Of a DNA stretch of 64,000 nucleotides, positions 63,079 to 64,000 are shown in pieces; position 1 is the first letter of the stretch, and each line of letters begins with the position of its first letter. Source of the DNA: Alphaproteobacteria bacterium AO1-B. GTDB taxonomy: Bacteria > Pseudomonadota > Alphaproteobacteria > Rhizobiales > Stappiaceae. A program made the position numbers and the translations under genes. Under the pieces are notes generated by a model. That model made no database searches, was not told the DNA's origin, and was given only the letters and a program-made list of their open reading frames with translations. The stretch is taken from the NCBI GenBank assembly GCA_001890945.1, contig MLAX01000002.1:992001-1056000 (forward strand). Direction: 5' to 3'.

Positions 63079-64000
63079 TTGTTTTCCGTTCTCTTAAACC
63101 GAACATACAGGCACCTGTTCTTTGCTCAGGTGGTAGCGCTTTTCGGAACGGGTCTCATGACCGTCGCGCTGGCTCTGCTCGCCTTCGACCTTGCGGGCGC
63201 GGATGCTGGCATTGTGCTCGGCACTGCGCTCGCCATCAAGATGACGGTCTATGTGACCTTGAGCCCGGTGGCTGCCGGATTTGCAGCCCGGTTTCCAAGG
63301 CGCGGATTTCTGATCTTTCTGGATCTGGTCAGAGCATCGGTCGCTCTGGCCCTGCCTTTTGTTGACGCGGTCTGGCAGATCTATGTTTTGATCGCCCTTC
63401 TCCAGTCAGCATCCGCCGCCTTCACACCGACGTTTCAGGCGACCATTCCAGACATCCTGACCGACGAAGACGACTACACAAACGCCCTGTCACTCTCCCG
63501 CCTCGCCTATGATCTTGAAAACCTTCTAAGCCCGATGGCCGCCGCGCTTCTCGTCAGTGCGATCGGTTTTCATTGGCTCTTCACCTGGACCTCTGCAGGC
63601 TTTTTGGTATCGGCTGCTCTTGTGTTCAGAACCGTGCTGCCAGCAATGAAGGCGGTACAAAGCGTTTCCCCGTTAGAACGGATCAAAAATGGGGTGGAAA
63701 TCTATCTCAAGACCCCGCGCCTGCGCGCGCTGATGGCGCTCAATCTCACGGTCGCGGCCTCCGGCGCCATGGTGATTGTCAACGGCGTTGTTCTAGTCAA
63801 ATCCGAACTCGGCCTCAGTGATACCGATCTCGCTCTTTCCATGGCGGCCTATGGCGGCGGTTCCATGGCTGCCGCATTTCTAGTCCCCAAGCTCTTGAAA
63901 CGGTTTCCGGAGCGGTCCGTGATGCTCTCTGGTGGCGCGATGCTGCCAATACTGCTTCTTGTATTTGCAGCGCTTTATTCAAACCTGCCTGAACAGGCGA
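63079..64000 (+). CDS. MFS transporter, N-terminal part (3' end outside window)
   Basis: The frame is open from TTG 63079 to the last base (about 307 codons), with GGAG 9 bases before the TTG; no ATG is available at the right place. It starts MFSVLLNRTYRHLFFAQVVA and then has alternating hydrophobic helices, for example LMTVALALLAFDLAG and FLIFLDLVRASVALALPF. The Asp-Arg pair in the loop between helices 2 and 3 region (AARFPRRGF) and the FQATIPDIL segment fit the enterobactin/antibiotic-efflux type of major facilitator. At least eight membrane segments are present before the window ends. The substrate is unknown. Confidence 0.85.
   Translation, partial: MFSVLLNRTYRHLFFAQVVALFGTGLMTVALALLAFDLAGADAGIVLGTALAIKMTVYVTLSPVAAGFAARFPRRGFLIFLDLVRASVALALPFVDAVWQIYVLIALLQSASAAFTPTFQATIPDILTDEDDYTNALSLSRLAYDLENLLSPMAAALLVSAIGFHWLFTWTSAGFLVSAALVFRTVLPAMKAVQSVSPLERIKNGVEIYLKTPRLRALMALNLTVAASGAMVIVNGVVLVKSELGLSDTDLALSMAAYGGGSMAAAFLVPKLLKRFPERSVMLSGGAMLPILLLVFAALYSNLPEQA

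Overview
The window reads as chromosomal DNA of a free-living, aerobic alphaproteobacterium. The evidence is an RNase E with a charged insertion inside its S1 region, a bacterial NDUFA12-type complex I accessory subunit, a B12-dependent (class II) ribonucleotide reductase, the accB-accC pair, and RES/Xre, CydAB/CioAB and H-NOX modules. The mix of sulfatase, DhlA-type dehalogenase and many solitary periplasmic solute-binding proteins resembles marine Stappiaceae/Roseibium-like bacteria. That placement is inference from gene content, not a computed phylogeny. No rRNA, tRNA, CRISPR array, prophage or transposase was seen.

Layout. 1-12.2 kb is mostly housekeeping: the 3' part of rne, a PLP aminotransferase, an M48 protease with TPRs, a DsbA-like thiol oxidoreductase, accB-accC, aat, a large unrecognised protein, the NDUFA12 homologue and a response regulator. 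12.2-16.6 kb holds nrdJ behind two NrdR-box-like sites. 16.8-19.3 kb is a small detoxification locus: a DhlA-type haloalkane dehalogenase and a NAD(P)-binding oxidoreductase, divergent from a TetR regulator with two palindromic operators between them. 19.4-20.6 kb is a RES/Xre toxin-antitoxin pair. 20.8-25.9 kb has a solitary solute-binding protein, a CPA2 antiporter and the cyanide-insensitive-type bd oxidase genes.

26.2-30.9 kb is the most coherent accessory unit: a Cys-type arylsulfatase, a 78-residue coiled-coil protein, a PafA-like phosphatase with its full active-site set, and a formylglycine-generating enzyme with both active-site cysteines. This suggests self-contained production and activation of a periplasmic ester hydrolase system. 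31-39.9 kb carries an outer-membrane beta-barrel gene broken by one in-frame TGA, a cupin, a fatty-acid desaturase, selO, two more solitary solute-binding proteins, and an OxyR-like LysR regulator lacking the redox cysteines but with an OxyR-pattern operator in front. 39.9-44.8 kb is a tetR-adaptor-RND efflux operon with two repeated operator-like sites.

45-53 kb contains an EAL protein, two convergent secreted proteins of unknown function, an MsbA-like ABC exporter and aspS. 53.2-54.9 kb has two tandem paralogous solute-binding proteins. 55.7-64 kb has a DD-carboxypeptidase, a VOC protein, an H-NOX/hybrid histidine kinase nitric-oxide sensing pair with overlapping genes, a thiolase, a DUF1254-type protein and the start of an MFS transporter that runs off the window.

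Several starts were moved to internal codons where the ribosome-binding site, signal peptide or family N-terminus argued for it; each case is stated.
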